Of a stretch of 64,000 nucleotides of DNA, positions 10,134-19,811 are shown piece by piece (the first letter of the stretch is position 1; every line of letters begins with the position of its first letter). The notes under the pieces were generated by a model. That model saw only the letters and a list, made by a program, of their open reading frames with translations. It made no database searches and was not told the origin of the DNA. Position numbers and translations under genes: made by a program. Origin of the DNA: Balanoglossus misakiensis (lineage: Eukaryota; Hemichordata); NCBI GenBank assembly GCA_040954595.2, contig CM082584.2:62001-126000 (forward strand), in the 5' to 3' direction.

Positions 10134-10581
10134 CTAAGGGTGAGAGAAATGAAAAGTATCACATTAGGGTCTTACACACTTGAGTGGGAAGTGAAATCTG
10201 TAGCAGACTGTCAGAAGATTGCACATCCGTGTGATCATGTTCATGTGTGAAGGATAATGAAGACCACTTGATCCAAGCTTGGTGCTACCATCTTTATCAT
10301 AATTACAGCATCTTATAATATTTACTAGTTGGGGGTGGGGTGGGGTGGGGGTGGGGGTAGTTGATGTCATAACTTTCTGATGTTTCAATTTACGGTTGGA
10401 AAAATAGCAACATCTACTCTGATGAGCATTTGAGTCAATGAAAGTATACATCATGGCTACGGTAGTGCATATAAGTCTCTTGGTTAGCTGCACAATCACA
10501 GGCAACTTTATTGAGACAATATCAATGACAAAGCCCAGCGATTTCTACTTTGTGCGGCAAATCTGACACTGGTTTGCTTAC
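10134..10581. other. Intron EGF10-EGF11 with G-run motif
   Basis: G-rich run at 10331-10358 on the plus strand: five groups of four or five G separated by single T, a candidate quadruplex. It is kept in all units. Nothing else seen. Confidence 0.6.
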
Positions 10582-10698
10582 GTTCAGCGCACGTGGTTCC
10601 GATGAAACAGCGCGAACTCTGGCATCTGAACTCGGTGCAGGACACTTGCTGGCAGAATCCACTGTTTAGACAAGGGTTGGGCTGACACGGATTCAAAT
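10582..10698 (-). CDS. EGF10 exon, open (unit 1)
   Basis: This is a 117-nt phase 1/1 exon, with acceptor GTGCACAG before 10698 and donor GAAC|GTAAGC at 10581. It reads NPCQPNPCLNSGFC, then QQVSC, then TEFRCQSSRCFIGTTCAE. It is an EGF-like module. The usual CxCxxC reads CxSxxC here, so one Cys is Ser in all units. The short C3-C4 loop (four residues) matches EGF3 and EGF5. Confidence 0.75.
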
Positions 10699-11082
10699 CT
10701 GTGCACAGAAGAGAAAGTGATATAAATTGTGTACAGTTAATATTTACTACATATACTTTAAACAGATTTGTGCAGTCAGGGTTGAGTGGTAAAAATCTCA
10801 GTTGGTCAACAGAACATCACTGTGACAAATTTCTTCCATGTTCAACAAAAGAAACGTAATGAAATTTTGACACAGGTGTAATAGTGTCTTAGTGTACCAT
10901 ACGGTGCAGGTTGTTGTTTGGTCAAATACACAATCCCCTTTTATGGCACACACATTCTTAATAAATTTCCCCAAAATTGTGTCGTTATTCACTGTTTGAT
11001 ACAGGTTGGAAGAAACCAACTGCAAGCCGATTATGTGTTATGTTATTATGTTCCTCTTCATCTGAAATTTAAAATCACTCAC
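10699..11082. other. Intron EGF9-EGF10, nothing recognised
   Basis: AT-rich. Open frames on both strands lack motifs. Confidence 0.5.
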
Positions 11083-11205
11083 ATGTCTGACATAAATCGC
11101 CGGAGTAACAGCTTGTACAGGAGCATGTGAATTCAGTACACCAATTGGGCGTCAGCACACAGTTTCCACCATTCTGACACTGGATGGGTTGACACTGGTT
11201 GACAG
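11083..11205 (-). CDS. EGF9 exon, intact eight-cysteine module (unit 1)
   Basis: This is a 123-nt phase 1/1 exon, with acceptor TCCCACAG before 11205 and donor ACAT|GTGAGT at 11082. It reads NQCQPIQCQNGGNC, then VLTPNWC, then TEFTCSCTSCYSGDLCQT. All eight Cys are present with spacing x4, x5, x6, x4, x1, x2, x5. Compared with a canonical EGF domain there is an extra Cys before the CxC motif and a Cys in place of the Gly after it. It is identical in all units. Confidence 0.8.
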
Positions 11206-11500
11206 CTGTGGGATGTGCAGTCAAGATATTGTCAAAATTACAGAATCTACAAACTACACTCCACAGTCATGTACATGTATACATGACAACAACCAAAGGG
11301 CTGTTTTGAAAAACCAAATGCTGTGAAATCCTTTAGAGTGTGACAAGAAACCACAGTTGCAACCGAAAACAAAAATAGTGATAACATTAAGCTAGCCCAA
11401 AGTTTGAGTTACCAGGGCTTTAATATGTGTACCGTACTTATATTATATAATACATAACAAGTGTTTTGCATTGAATAAAATAATATTGGTTTGTACTTAT

Positions 11501-11620
11501 GCATTGTACATGTGGCACCAGTGAAGCATTCGGTACACATACAGTCAAACAGGAAACAGCCGTCTCGCGCAACGCATGTGCCACCATTTTGACAAGGCAT
11601 AGAGTATAACTGATCAATGG
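11501..11620 (-). pseudogene. EGF8 exon with mutated splice donor (unit 1)
   Basis: This is a 120-nt phase 1/1 exon, with acceptor GTTTTGGCAG before 11620. It is open: MPCQNGGTCVARDGC, then FDCMCTECFTGATCTM. The first Cys is Leu. The donor position at 11500 reads ATAAGT where units 3 and 4 read GTAAGT, a G-to-A change on the gene strand that should block normal splicing. Skipping this symmetric exon would keep the frame. Confidence 0.7.
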
Positions 11621-12013
11621 CTGCCAAAACAAAAATGAAAGTATCAATTACCTGCTTGTCAAAAACTTGTACATGTACTTGTGATGTTCATTTCGTTTAA
11701 ATATGTGAGCAATGTCTTCATTCCTTGTTTCAAACCTGTACATTTAAAATAACATAATGATGCTATTGCTAGGATTTTTCTGTAAGAATCTTGAAAAATT
11801 AAAAAATGTGCCGTCAACATGATACAGAAGGCTTTCCTTTTTAACGTGCACCTCACACTCAATTTTGACCCTACATCAGCAAATTTTGAAAGGATGAAAC
11901 TTAGTAATGCTTCCACCCCATTTATTGGTGTATGGGTCCATCTATCACATTGAGAATACCAAAAATGAGGGTTTATATACCACGCTGTGTCATAAAACAG
12001 TAATTCGACACAC
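11621..12013. other. Intron EGF7-EGF8, nothing recognised
   Basis: A 127-residue open frame on the minus strand overlaps EGF7 out of register and has no family motif. Confidence 0.5.
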
Positions 12014-12136
12014 CTACGGCACAGATGGCCCCAGTCCAACACTACTGGCAGTAACAGGTGTAGTCAGTATAAGAATTTGGTGTTTGGGAACAATAGCCTC
12101 CATTTTGACACGGATTCTGATCACATGGGTTAATGA
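12014..12136 (-). pseudogene. EGF7 exon with in-frame TAG (unit 1)
   Basis: This is a 123-nt phase 1/1 exon, with acceptor TCTGATAG before 12136 and donor GTAG|GTGTGT at 12013. It reads INPCDQNPCQNGGYC, then SQTPNSYTDYTCYCQ, a TAG at 12044-12042, then CWTGAIC. The stop falls between Cys6 and Cys7 and is present in all units. The extra Cys4 is Tyr. Confidence 0.7.
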
Positions 12137-12307
12137 CTATCAGAAAAAAAATAGTTTAAAAAACATGAAATGCAGATGGCTACACCTCAACCAAAGATGA
12201 TTCCTGCACCACAACAAAATCCTTTGACACAAGCATTATACTGGAACCATACCCAGAACACGCATTAAGTATATGATGAAGGGACAATGTCTCTATTTTG
12301 GGTAATA

Positions 12308-12418
12308 CAGTAAAACCTGTCTTTATGGACACCTCTCTAATCAGAACACCTAGTAAGATTGATTTTTCAAGCCAAATAGTAAGGATAATTAAGGACGTCT
12401 CTTTTACTTAATACTCAG
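12308..12418. mobile_element. Possible pogo/Tigger-like terminus (unit 1)
   Basis: Begins CAGTAAAACCTGTCT directly after TA and continues with GGACACCTCTCTAATCAGAA, a style seen at the ends of pogo/Tigger-type DNA transposons. No matching opposite end was found. The rest of this intron (12137-12700) shows nothing else. Confidence 0.3.
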
Positions 12419-12700
12419 ATGTGTGCACCACCTTAGGAGAGATTACCTCATATGCACAATTATCTCTACAGACACTAGTCTTCAAGAGGCAACTCTTGTA
12501 TATTTGAGTGATGAAAACATCCAGCTTCGTACACTTCCTCACAAGTTCGTGCCTATCCTAAATTGCACGGACATACAAATGAAATTTCTGTTTTCTTTTC
12601 TCTTGTGGAAATTTTAGAAATGAGAAGTTACCACACAATTCAATTGCCATGAAGAGAAAGTGCCCAAAAGATTGTCATTTACGGTACGTCAGAAACTTAC

Positions 12701-12823
12701 ATATTTCACAATGGTTACCCTCATAGCAACCAGTACAGGCACAGGTATATGCCGTGCAGGAGTTGGCCACTGCATTACATACAGCCCCGTTGAGACAGCT
12801 GTTTCGCTGGCATGGATCTTGGA
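12701..12823 (-). CDS. EGF6 exon, intact eight-cysteine module (unit 1)
   Basis: This is a 123-nt phase 1/1 exon, with acceptor TTTTATTGCAG before 12823 and donor ATAT|GTAAGT at 12700. It reads QDPCQRNSCLNGAVC, then NAVANSC, then YTCACTGCYEGNHCEI. All eight Cys are present. Unit 1 has His before the last Cys where units 2-4 have Arg. Confidence 0.8.
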
Positions 12824-13215
12824 CTGCAATAAAAAGTGCAACCTAATGTTATCTCAGCAATATTTACTTTCAAAATCTGTTTGATAAAAACATCATCATT
12901 ACCATTACTGTAAATACTGAACGGAACTTCACTTCCAAAAACAACTTGCTCATTCTGGGACGCACTTGTGGGGCTATGAAAATCTCTGTATATGTATCTT
13001 GTGTAGGAAAAATTTTCATGAACGATCAACATTTTTTTCTTCAAATAAACATGTTTTCTTTCAGTTGTACATCATTTTTGAGGTGAACGATTCCCAAGGC
13101 CCAAGGTGTGATGCTGAAGATGAAAATATAAAGTATGACCAACAGACAATGTATTGAGACATGATTGTAAATGTTAGTTCCTGCATGACAAAATGTTTGT
13201 TTTAATGAGTTTTAC
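12824..13215. other. Intron EGF5-EGF6, nothing recognised
   Basis: AT-rich. No motif in either strand. Confidence 0.5.
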
Positions 13216-13332
13216 ACTGGCTGCAGTGTGTGCCGGTGAAACATCCTGGACAAGTACACTCATAAGTTGTACACGACAGCCGAGTACACTGCCCATTGTT
13301 CAGGCATGGACTTGGCCTACATGGAGTTTGTT
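13216..13332 (-). CDS. EGF5 exon, intact eight-cysteine module (unit 1)
   Basis: This is a 117-nt phase 1/1 exon, with acceptor TTGAAACAG before 13332 and donor CAGT|GTAAAA at 13215. It reads QTPCRPSPCLNNGQC, then TRLSC, then YECTCPGCFTGTHCSQ. It has eight Cys with the short C3-C4 loop. Identical in all units. Confidence 0.8.
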
Positions 13333-13647
13333 CTGTTTCAATGGAATGAAAATAAATAAATAGTAGTGACATAAGTTTTTAGGGTATGACCATTTCCTTA
13401 ATTCCTACAGCTGTGGTTCTATCGGGTTCTCCTATAACTAAGCCTCCTTAATGTATAACTGAACAATAAGAATTACTTATTATACTTTTGGGAGTTTAGG
13501 ACTTAGTAATCGCAAAAAAGACTCAATTCCTGAAAGTGCCTATTTGGTTTGTCACATCCTAAATATACAGGTAATTTCATAGCTGCCAGCTATGACAAAT
13601 ATACCGGTATGAGGGGGGAAAAACAGTTCCTCGTCTGATAAATTTAC
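13333..13647. other. Intron EGF4-EGF5, nothing recognised
   Basis: AT-rich, no motif seen. Confidence 0.5.
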
Positions 13648-13770
13648 CTTGGTCACAGGTGATTCCAATGATACAGCCTTGACAGCGACAGGTAAACGCA
13701 CTGCACGATCCACTGATTGGCTCACAGATACCGTTGTTCATGCACGGATTGGGAGAACATTGATCGAGTC
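13648..13770 (-). CDS. EGF4 exon, intact eight-cysteine module (unit 1)
   Basis: This is a 123-nt phase 1/1 exon, with acceptor AACCCCCAG before 13770 and donor CAAG|GTAAAT at 13647. It reads LDQCSPNPCMNNGIC, then EPISGSC, then FTCRCQGCIIGITCDQ. All eight Cys are present. Identical in all units. Confidence 0.8.
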
Positions 13771-14248
13771 CTGGGGGTTGCATGTAAATCAACCAACAAT
13801 TGCACATTAACATCACAAGTCATTTCACTATTTTTTCATTCCAAACTTAAAAGATTGCTTGTAACTTGCTGAACAAATATTCATATGGACAGACTATTCT
13901 AGCTTGGAACAGGCAAAATCAAGGGTGCCCTGACGCCCAACTTTTAAGAGCAGTTCATTTACTGAAACTGCCAGCACCCAATATTATCCCACATGTAATC
14001 AATATGTGGAAATCAAATACATCTGTAACAGTTTTAATTTACCATGTGGGTATTTGCATGGAGGGCCATGGTATTTGTTACCTACTGATAAAATACCTTT
14101 CAAAACAATATCCTCATTTCTTCAGAAGTTTGGCAACAAGACCAATAAAGTTTCACATCAAAATTTACAATGTATAAATAAGCTTAAAAGATCTACGGAA
14201 TGAAGATGGCTTGTTTGTTTGCAGGGTGTCTTGAAAGTATATACTCAC
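13771..14248. other. Intron EGF3-EGF4, nothing recognised
   Basis: Plus-strand open frames of about 65-103 codons show no known motif. Confidence 0.4.
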
Positions 14249-15257
14249 TTGTTTGACCATGGACCCTAGAGAAAGAAGGACGCGCAACTCCAGTTTTTTC
14301 TTGAAATGATGTTCTTTTGCATACATTATTTCCAGATAAATCCCAATAATCCAATTTGCAAATAAACTGTGTATAAACTAACGCAAAGTCTCGTGTTTTG
14401 TGTGAAGTTATCACAACACCTCAGAACATCTCGCAGAAGACGAGAAAACTGCAACGTGGTTGAACGCAGCGATTATTTATGGAACACATCTGGACAAGTT
14501 AAACAGGAATTTGAATCTGAGTCTGACAGCGTCCAAAACAAGCATCTTTTGTCTAACAGTCCGGGTATTTCACAAGGCTGTGAGCTAACCGTACCGAGGG
14601 TTGCCTGGCGGCCATAGCGCACACATGATAATCCACCCAGTTTGTTTACAAATTGTTTTCGTGAAATCTGTTTTATTGTTCACGCACTGCGAAATAAAAT
14701 GCCCCTAAACCACAATTTTTATTTCAATGCTTCACGCAAACATAACATTATTACGAAAAGTGTCAGCGTTACTAAGAAATATGAGTGCCCAGTCGGACAT
14801 GCAAAAAACATGGATGATTTGTTTACAATTTTTAAATGAAGCTTGTGGCACTAGAAATGACCATTCAACCGACAGACGAACACCAAACCATAATAATTAG
14901 CACAGACATCGTAATACTTTTAGAATTTTAGAAAAAAACGCAGTGGCTGCTGAAATGCAGTAGTGCCAGTTTGGTGGCAAGTTTTCGCATCACTGGTGGG
15001 GTCGACACGTGCCGAAGTAAGGAAGTCATTGTCCGACTGTCCTGGGTGTTAATTATATACAAAAAAACATCATCATACAGATAATCCCCAAACCCTTTGA
15101 TCTTTGCCGCAGTTGCTCGCCCTTCTTTCTCTAGGGTCTATGGTTTGACAGATGTCACCTGTGTAAGAGTTCACACACTGGCATGAATAGAAATTGCACG
15201 ATGTTTGCTGGCAAAATTCACCATTCATACATGGGTTGGGATCACAGGGGTTTTGCA
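14249..15257 (-). pseudogene. EGF3 exon split by a DNA transposon (unit 1)
   Basis: The acceptor AATTTCCAG precedes 15257. The exon reads QNPCDPNPCMNGEFC, then QQTSC, then YSCQCVNSYTGDICQ up to 15149. An 887-bp element follows with a 5-bp target duplication (TTTGA on plus, 14252-14256 and 15144-15148). The last 8 nt of exon and the donor CAA|GTGAGT lie at 14249-14256 and 14248. Leaving out the element and one duplicate gives 109+8=117 nt, the length of EGF5 and EGF10, in phase 1. Cys7 is Ser. Unit 1 has GEF where unit 2 has GGF. Confidence 0.75.
14257..15143. mobile_element. 887-bp non-autonomous DNA transposon in EGF3 (unit 1)
   Basis: The ends are inverted: CCATGGACCCTAGAGAAAGA on the left and the complement of CCATAGACCCTAGAGAAAGA on the right, with similarity continuing for about 35 bp. 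A 5-bp duplication TTTGA flanks both sides. Inside are only short frames with no transposase motif. The superfamily is not assigned. Present at the same site in all four units, so inserted before amplification. Confidence 0.75.
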
Positions 15258-15789
15258 CTGGAAATTAAGAAAGGACGCCATTTTATTCCTTGCTACTCAT
15301 TCTACAGTACAGATATGGCAAAAACCTTGCAGAATTATGGCAAGGGTGTGGGGAGTGATTGTGCCTACAACTTATATTAGGCTGGTATCAAGTTGTTCAC
15401 ACCTCCATAGATCACGTGGCAGTGACTGTGAGGCAAGGGCTTCCCTTCATGAAATCAAAGACCTGTGTACTGGAGGAGGGTTCCTTGCAAATGCTTGACT
15501 TGACTTCAAGCACACCTGTAGACTCATATGTAAATTTACACTATCTGGCCTGGAGTGAGAATTTCCATAGTGGATGTGTGTTGACAAAAGGCAGTAAAAT
15601 TGGCCAGTCGCGCATAATGTTTCTTGAACCAAGACAATCAAGACATTATGCGCCACGAAAGTGATTTTGATTGGAAAGAGTGTAATCTTGCATTCGATGT
15701 CAAGAACTCTCCAAGCTCTGCTGTGGTGATGGCTACACCTATGCTCAGGAAACATGCAGTATTTGAATGAGACTGCGCTGTATACTTAC
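15258..15789. other. Intron EGF2-EGF3, nothing recognised
   Basis: Open frames of about 100 codons on both strands lack motifs. Deletion breakpoints of units 2 and 3 fall in or next to this stretch. Confidence 0.4.
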
Positions 15790-15912
15790 ATATCTCACAC
15801 CTATCACCTTTGTAGCAACCAGTACATATGCAGGTGAGATCAAAGCAGGAATTTCGAGCCGGTTGACAGAAGCCACCATTCTGGCACGGATTTGGTTGAC
15901 ACTGGTTGAGTC
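15790..15912 (-). CDS. EGF2 exon, intact eight-cysteine module (unit 1)
   Basis: This is a 123-nt phase 1/1 exon, with acceptor TTCCTTGCAG before 15912 and donor ATAT|GTAAGT at 15789. It reads LNQCQPNPCQNGGFC, then QPARNSC, then LTCICTGCYKGDRCEI. All eight Cys are present. Deleted in unit 2. Confidence 0.8.
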
Positions 15913-16183
15913 CTGCAAGGAAAAGGGTCAAATTTTCCATGATCATCAGGGGTGAGTTTCCTTCAAAAATTGTGATGTGACAAACCGACAAATTAGCATA
16001 TTAGCATAATCAGAATAAATAAAAAAAATGCACAGGTAGTTTAAAAGAACAAAAACTTTCGAAACGGAATAGAGCTAAGCTGCTATCCCTTTCTATTTTT
16101 GTGTTTGTACAACATCAGTGAAGTTTAAATCATAATAAAAAAATGATAATTATCATTATTAACTGCTACAGATTCAAACTTAC

Positions 16184-16297
16184 TTGTCTCACAACTGGTT
16201 CCCTAGTAACACTCTGTGCACATGCAAATTGTGGCAGTACAAGAATTTACCTGTTGTTGGCAGGTACCTCCATTGAGACAAGGACTTCATAAGTTGT
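16184..16297 (-). pseudogene. EGF1 exon with TGA and TAG (unit 1)
   Basis: This is a 114-nt phase 1/1 exon, with acceptor GTGTTTTCAG before 16297 and donor ACAA|GTAAGT at 16183. It reads DNL, TGA (16289-16287), then SPCLNGGTC, QQQVNSC, TICMCTECY, TAG (16205-16203), then GTSCET. The first Cys is lost. Both stops also occur in unit 3. It is the first recognised module of the unit; no signal-peptide exon is visible upstream. Confidence 0.65.
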
Positions 16298-16343
16298 CTG
16301 AAAACACCAGTTTGCCCAATTTTCACTAATGTATAGGAATACA

Positions 16344-16987
16344 TGAGAAGTCGGCCAGATTAGAAGTCGGCCAGTTCGCGCGCATGAGAAGTCGGCCAGT
16401 ATGAGAAGTCGGCCAGTTGTTGAACTTGTACCCGAATAGTGCAGTAATGACCCAGATTACTTATAACAACACTTAATAAAATATAATTGCACTAAATATT
16501 TTCATTTGGACGGATTTCCCAAATTCTTGACAACACAATGGCGTCATTTCAAATAATGGCGTCTGGCATCCGTACCAGTTCCCCAGCCCCGTATCCGCAT
16601 AAGGAGCTTAGGTTGTTCGCCAAATTCCTGTGACATTTCTGATTAAAGGGAGTTGTTTCAAAGCCTACTAAAATACATAGAAGATGTATGTGTATATTCA
16701 TACTTTCTGAGACAACACCAAACAAACAAACGTGACAAGGAACAGACTACTGGCGCAGCTCAAGAAGTGCAGGTGACTGATGTTGACGTACCCCGGTGAC
16801 GTACATGAAAAGTGAACAGACAGTTTTAAAATAAATCGGCTATTTGTACAAATATCTCAGCTCCTGTACATCAAGGAAACATTTCGTAGTGAAACAGTTA
16901 TATATAACACAAAGTACCAGGGTTCTCTCCCACAGGCCGACTTCTCGTACTGGCCGAGACCGACTTCTTATACTGGTTGACTTCTCA
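16344..16987. mobile_element. Element with inverted clusters of TGAGAAGTCGGCCAG (units 1/2 junction)
   Basis: The left arm (16344-16418) has four copies of an AGAAGTCGGCCAG motif. The right arm (about 16934-16987) has three in reverse orientation, ending in GACTTCTCA. The outermost motifs form a 15-bp imperfect inverted terminal pair. About 500 bp between them encode nothing recognised. No clear target duplication was seen, so the ends are provisional. Confidence 0.45.
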
Positions 16988-17105
16988 GGACACCATGTAT
17001 AGCTAGCTGTTGAACTCAAAAAATATGTAAAACTACAAGTGATGTAAACAACTTGTGGAACCATGTTCAAATCGAGACAAGAAGAAAAGGGATTTCAAGA
17101 CTTAC

Positions 17106-17202
17106 CTCCTTCAGCACTTTACTGCCCTGTAGCGCACTGTGTGACACTTGTAGTTGTGCATTCATAACCAGAAGGACGTGGCCGAACCTAGCGAGTATGA
17201 AC
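17106..17202 (-). pseudogene. CR5 exon, broken (unit 2)
   Basis: Same acceptor, donor GAG|GTAAGT and in-frame TAA as unit 1. Motifs PSGYEC and TQCATGQ are visible. Confidence 0.5.
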
Positions 17203-17438
17203 CTATCACAGAAAAAATTCAAAGAACGATTTTTACCACCATGGTTTGGTCCAACGATCCCTTATTAGAGAGATGTCCGTAATCACAGGTTTTACTGTAC
17301 AATACCTCTTCAGTGGAATCATTGTGTTTTTCAAAGTGCATCACAATATCAACTCCAATAAGCATAACAGTTTAATTTTCTGTGTATGCCATGCTATAAC
17401 ACAGGGAAGTCACAAGAGTGATTTGCAGCCCAACTTAC

Positions 17439-17636
17439 CAGTAACTGTTGAACAATCCACTACGGGTGACATGGTTGGACACTTGGATCCCGCTGGACAA
17501 GGCGTGCATGTGCCGTCGCCTTCCATAGCATATTCACCATTGCCACAGTCGAGCGGATCTTACATTGGATCTGAACACGATTGTCCAGCAGGGCACAGAA
17601 GACAGGATGTGCGTGCAGGCTCCTCACTTATTTCAT
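17439..17636 (-). pseudogene. CR4 exon with TAA (unit 2)
   Basis: 198 nt, phase 1/1. Best-preserved copy: CPAGQSC and CTPCPAGSKC are both canonical, but the TAA at 17562-17560 remains. Confidence 0.65.
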
Positions 17637-18015
17637 CTGATTAAAGAAAATGAGGTTTTTAGTGATGTATTTGTGATACAGTGTCATTTAAAATAACAAA
17701 TTACTTGAGATGATTCACTTCATAATTCTGAGACAAGTATACAGGCATGTAGAAAATTCTTTGGAGGACATTAAACGTCATTTCTAATCAACCATTTTCT
17801 GAATATCATAAGACTCTGCGAGATCTCACATGGCTAACCGGGTCTCGCAAGATCTCGCACTGAGTTGATAATCTGTTGTAAACACATACATACATACACA
17901 CACACACATACCCCCAGTCGCACTGACATGAAAATCTGTTGTAAACACATACATGCAAACACACATACCCCTCAGTTTCATCACACAGCAAACTGAACAA
18001 GTACCACAATCTTAC

Positions 18016-18149
18016 CATTTGTACATCTGGTACAGTTTGTTGCACCAGCCAATGACACGTAACCCTTGGTACACTTGAATTGCGATGCACTGGGATCTAT
18101 GCAGGCGTACCCTTGCTCACAAATAGTACAATGTTCAGCACCAGCTGAT
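18016..18149 (-). CDS. CR3 exon, open (unit 2)
   Basis: Same splice signals as unit 1. The phase-1 acceptor gives 18016-18144; the range shown includes the alternative acceptor 5 nt upstream. Open, with CTICEQGYAC and CTRC. Confidence 0.6.
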
Positions 18150-18403
18150 CTGTAAATCAAACAGAGAATTTACACACCAAGTTAACCTTTGAATACCACT
18201 GTAAAAATTTGGTGCAAATTTTAATTATTTTCATAAATAGAGGTCTATTCAAATTTGGAAAAATTGTCATTTTTTCATTCATATATTATATCAGTAAATT
18301 TTAAATACAGAAATAGAAAATGATCCCATCCTATTTTTCAGTTAGTAAATTACCTGACCTAATGTTTGATGTTGGAAATAAAGGTGGGTGGGTAGAAGTT
18401 TAC

Positions 18404-18534
18404 CTGTTATGCAAGAGGTACAGCGAGACATCCTTTGTCCAAGGCCGAACTGTAATAACCAGCCGAGCATAAAATCACAGTGTTACCATTTGGACATTGG
18501 TTACCAGCTGGGCAATCAGCACATGATGTTTGTG
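18404..18534 (-). pseudogene. CR2 exon, -1 frameshift (unit 2)
   Basis: 131 nt, the same break between CSAGYYS and FGLGQRMSRCTSC. Confidence 0.65.
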
Positions 18535-19514
18535 CTGAAAATAAACAGAGATTTATAGAATCTTATAGTCACAGTCATACCTTCAAAGACGTGGGATTCT
18601 CACGCGGGTTGGGGAGACAAAAATCCCTGGCAAAAGATTGAGGACAGGAAAATGCCAATCCAGAGATATTGGTAACAGAAACTGTGTACAGTCAATGCCA
18701 TACGGCAGTGTGCTGTTCTAACAACAGACAAGATCGTGACGATCATAGTCTGTGTCGGAGATTTGGAAAAGAGCAAATTTGGTGAAAAGACGGGACAAAA
18801 CAAAAGTCTACTTATACGATGCACATGAAAACTGGATGAAAGCGAAGCAGTCCACTATTTGAATGCATTGGATGTAAAATTGGCAGAATATTTGGACTGG
18901 ACGTAATGTTTGTACGCGCAGAATTACGTACATGCACATAAGATGATCGTCCGCCTTAAAGGCACGTAAGCTGCAACTGGATAAAAAAATTAAAGTTTTA
19001 AATAATCTCATATATGCTTTTAATTATGTCTATTAAATGATATTTCATGATAATATATCAAGCTCAACACTTATTTATGACACAATGGCCAAAAATTAAA
19101 GAAAAAACGAAAATTCCTGCAATTTTAAAAAAAGTGCAATATTGCAATGAAAAATGAAAATCTGATGTCTCAGTGGTGTACATTTACTTCCATGAGCTCA
19201 AGTGGATGAGATCATGTTTTGTTTATGAAGTTTCACAACCGGAAATGCAACATTTTCATTGTTTCTTGCATTTTCCCAGGGTGGCGGCCATAATCGCTTG
19301 CGGCAAAGCTTTATTATTTATCTGGTTAAAACTTGCATATGCACTCATATTTAGGGTTTATAATGCTTGTGTATAGTTCACTGCCTTCATCTGCATGGAC
19401 TAATGGTAGTGCAGTTTTAAACAAAAATTATGAAAATTATCCCAAAAGTTACAGCTTACGTGCCTTTAAGTGAAAGATTACACAGTAATGCCCAAACTTT
19501 AAGTGCTGACTCAC

Positions 19515-19719
19515 CATCTATATTAGTGTAGTATCCATCTTCACACACCTCTGGCTCCGACATACCATCATATTGGCACTTATACCCGGGGCAGGACAAG
19601 GCGTACAGTCTATACTTCCATTGTTGGCAAAATATCCCAGTCCGCATTGTGTTGGTGATGAGAGGCTGGCTGTTCCACACATGAAACCCCTGGACACAGC
19701 GTGCATGCTTCAGAACATG
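19515..19719 (-). pseudogene. CR1 exon, two frameshifts (unit 2)
   Basis: 205 nt, the same two breaks. Reads NTQCGLGYF on the gene strand where unit 1 has a private change. Confidence 0.65.
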
Positions 19720-19811
19720 CTGAACTTTAACTTCCAGCTGCGCAGTCCTGTAGGAGTGAAGACGTCAAATATTAAGGAGGTTTAGGAGCCCTCTAGCCAG
19801 CAAACTTCATC

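Larger units (their letters stand above)
1..16902 (-). repeat. Tandem unit 1 of composite EGF-exon array
   Basis: First of four head-to-tail copies. The sequence at base 1 recurs at 16903, 32785 and 49582, and the order of exons and transposons inside is the same each time. This copy has all 17 recognisable exons (EGF1-EGF12, CR1-CR5) on the minus strand. Private features are loss of a 63-bp CA-rich duplication near CR3 and a 15-nt deletion in the LINE near 4945. The unit start is arbitrary because the window begins inside a repeated element. Strand refers to the inferred gene. Confidence 0.95.

Noticed and set aside
11659-12042. 127-codon minus-strand open frame
   Set aside because: It crosses EGF7 in the wrong frame and extends into intron. 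No domain recognised.
15359-15664. 101-codon plus-strand open frame
   Set aside because: No motif, no splice or promoter support, and it lies within an intron of the EGF gene.
16344-16418. CRISPR-like array of AGAAGTCGGCCAG
   Set aside because: The spacings are short and unequal, the motif also occurs reversed on the far side, and the genome is eukaryotic.
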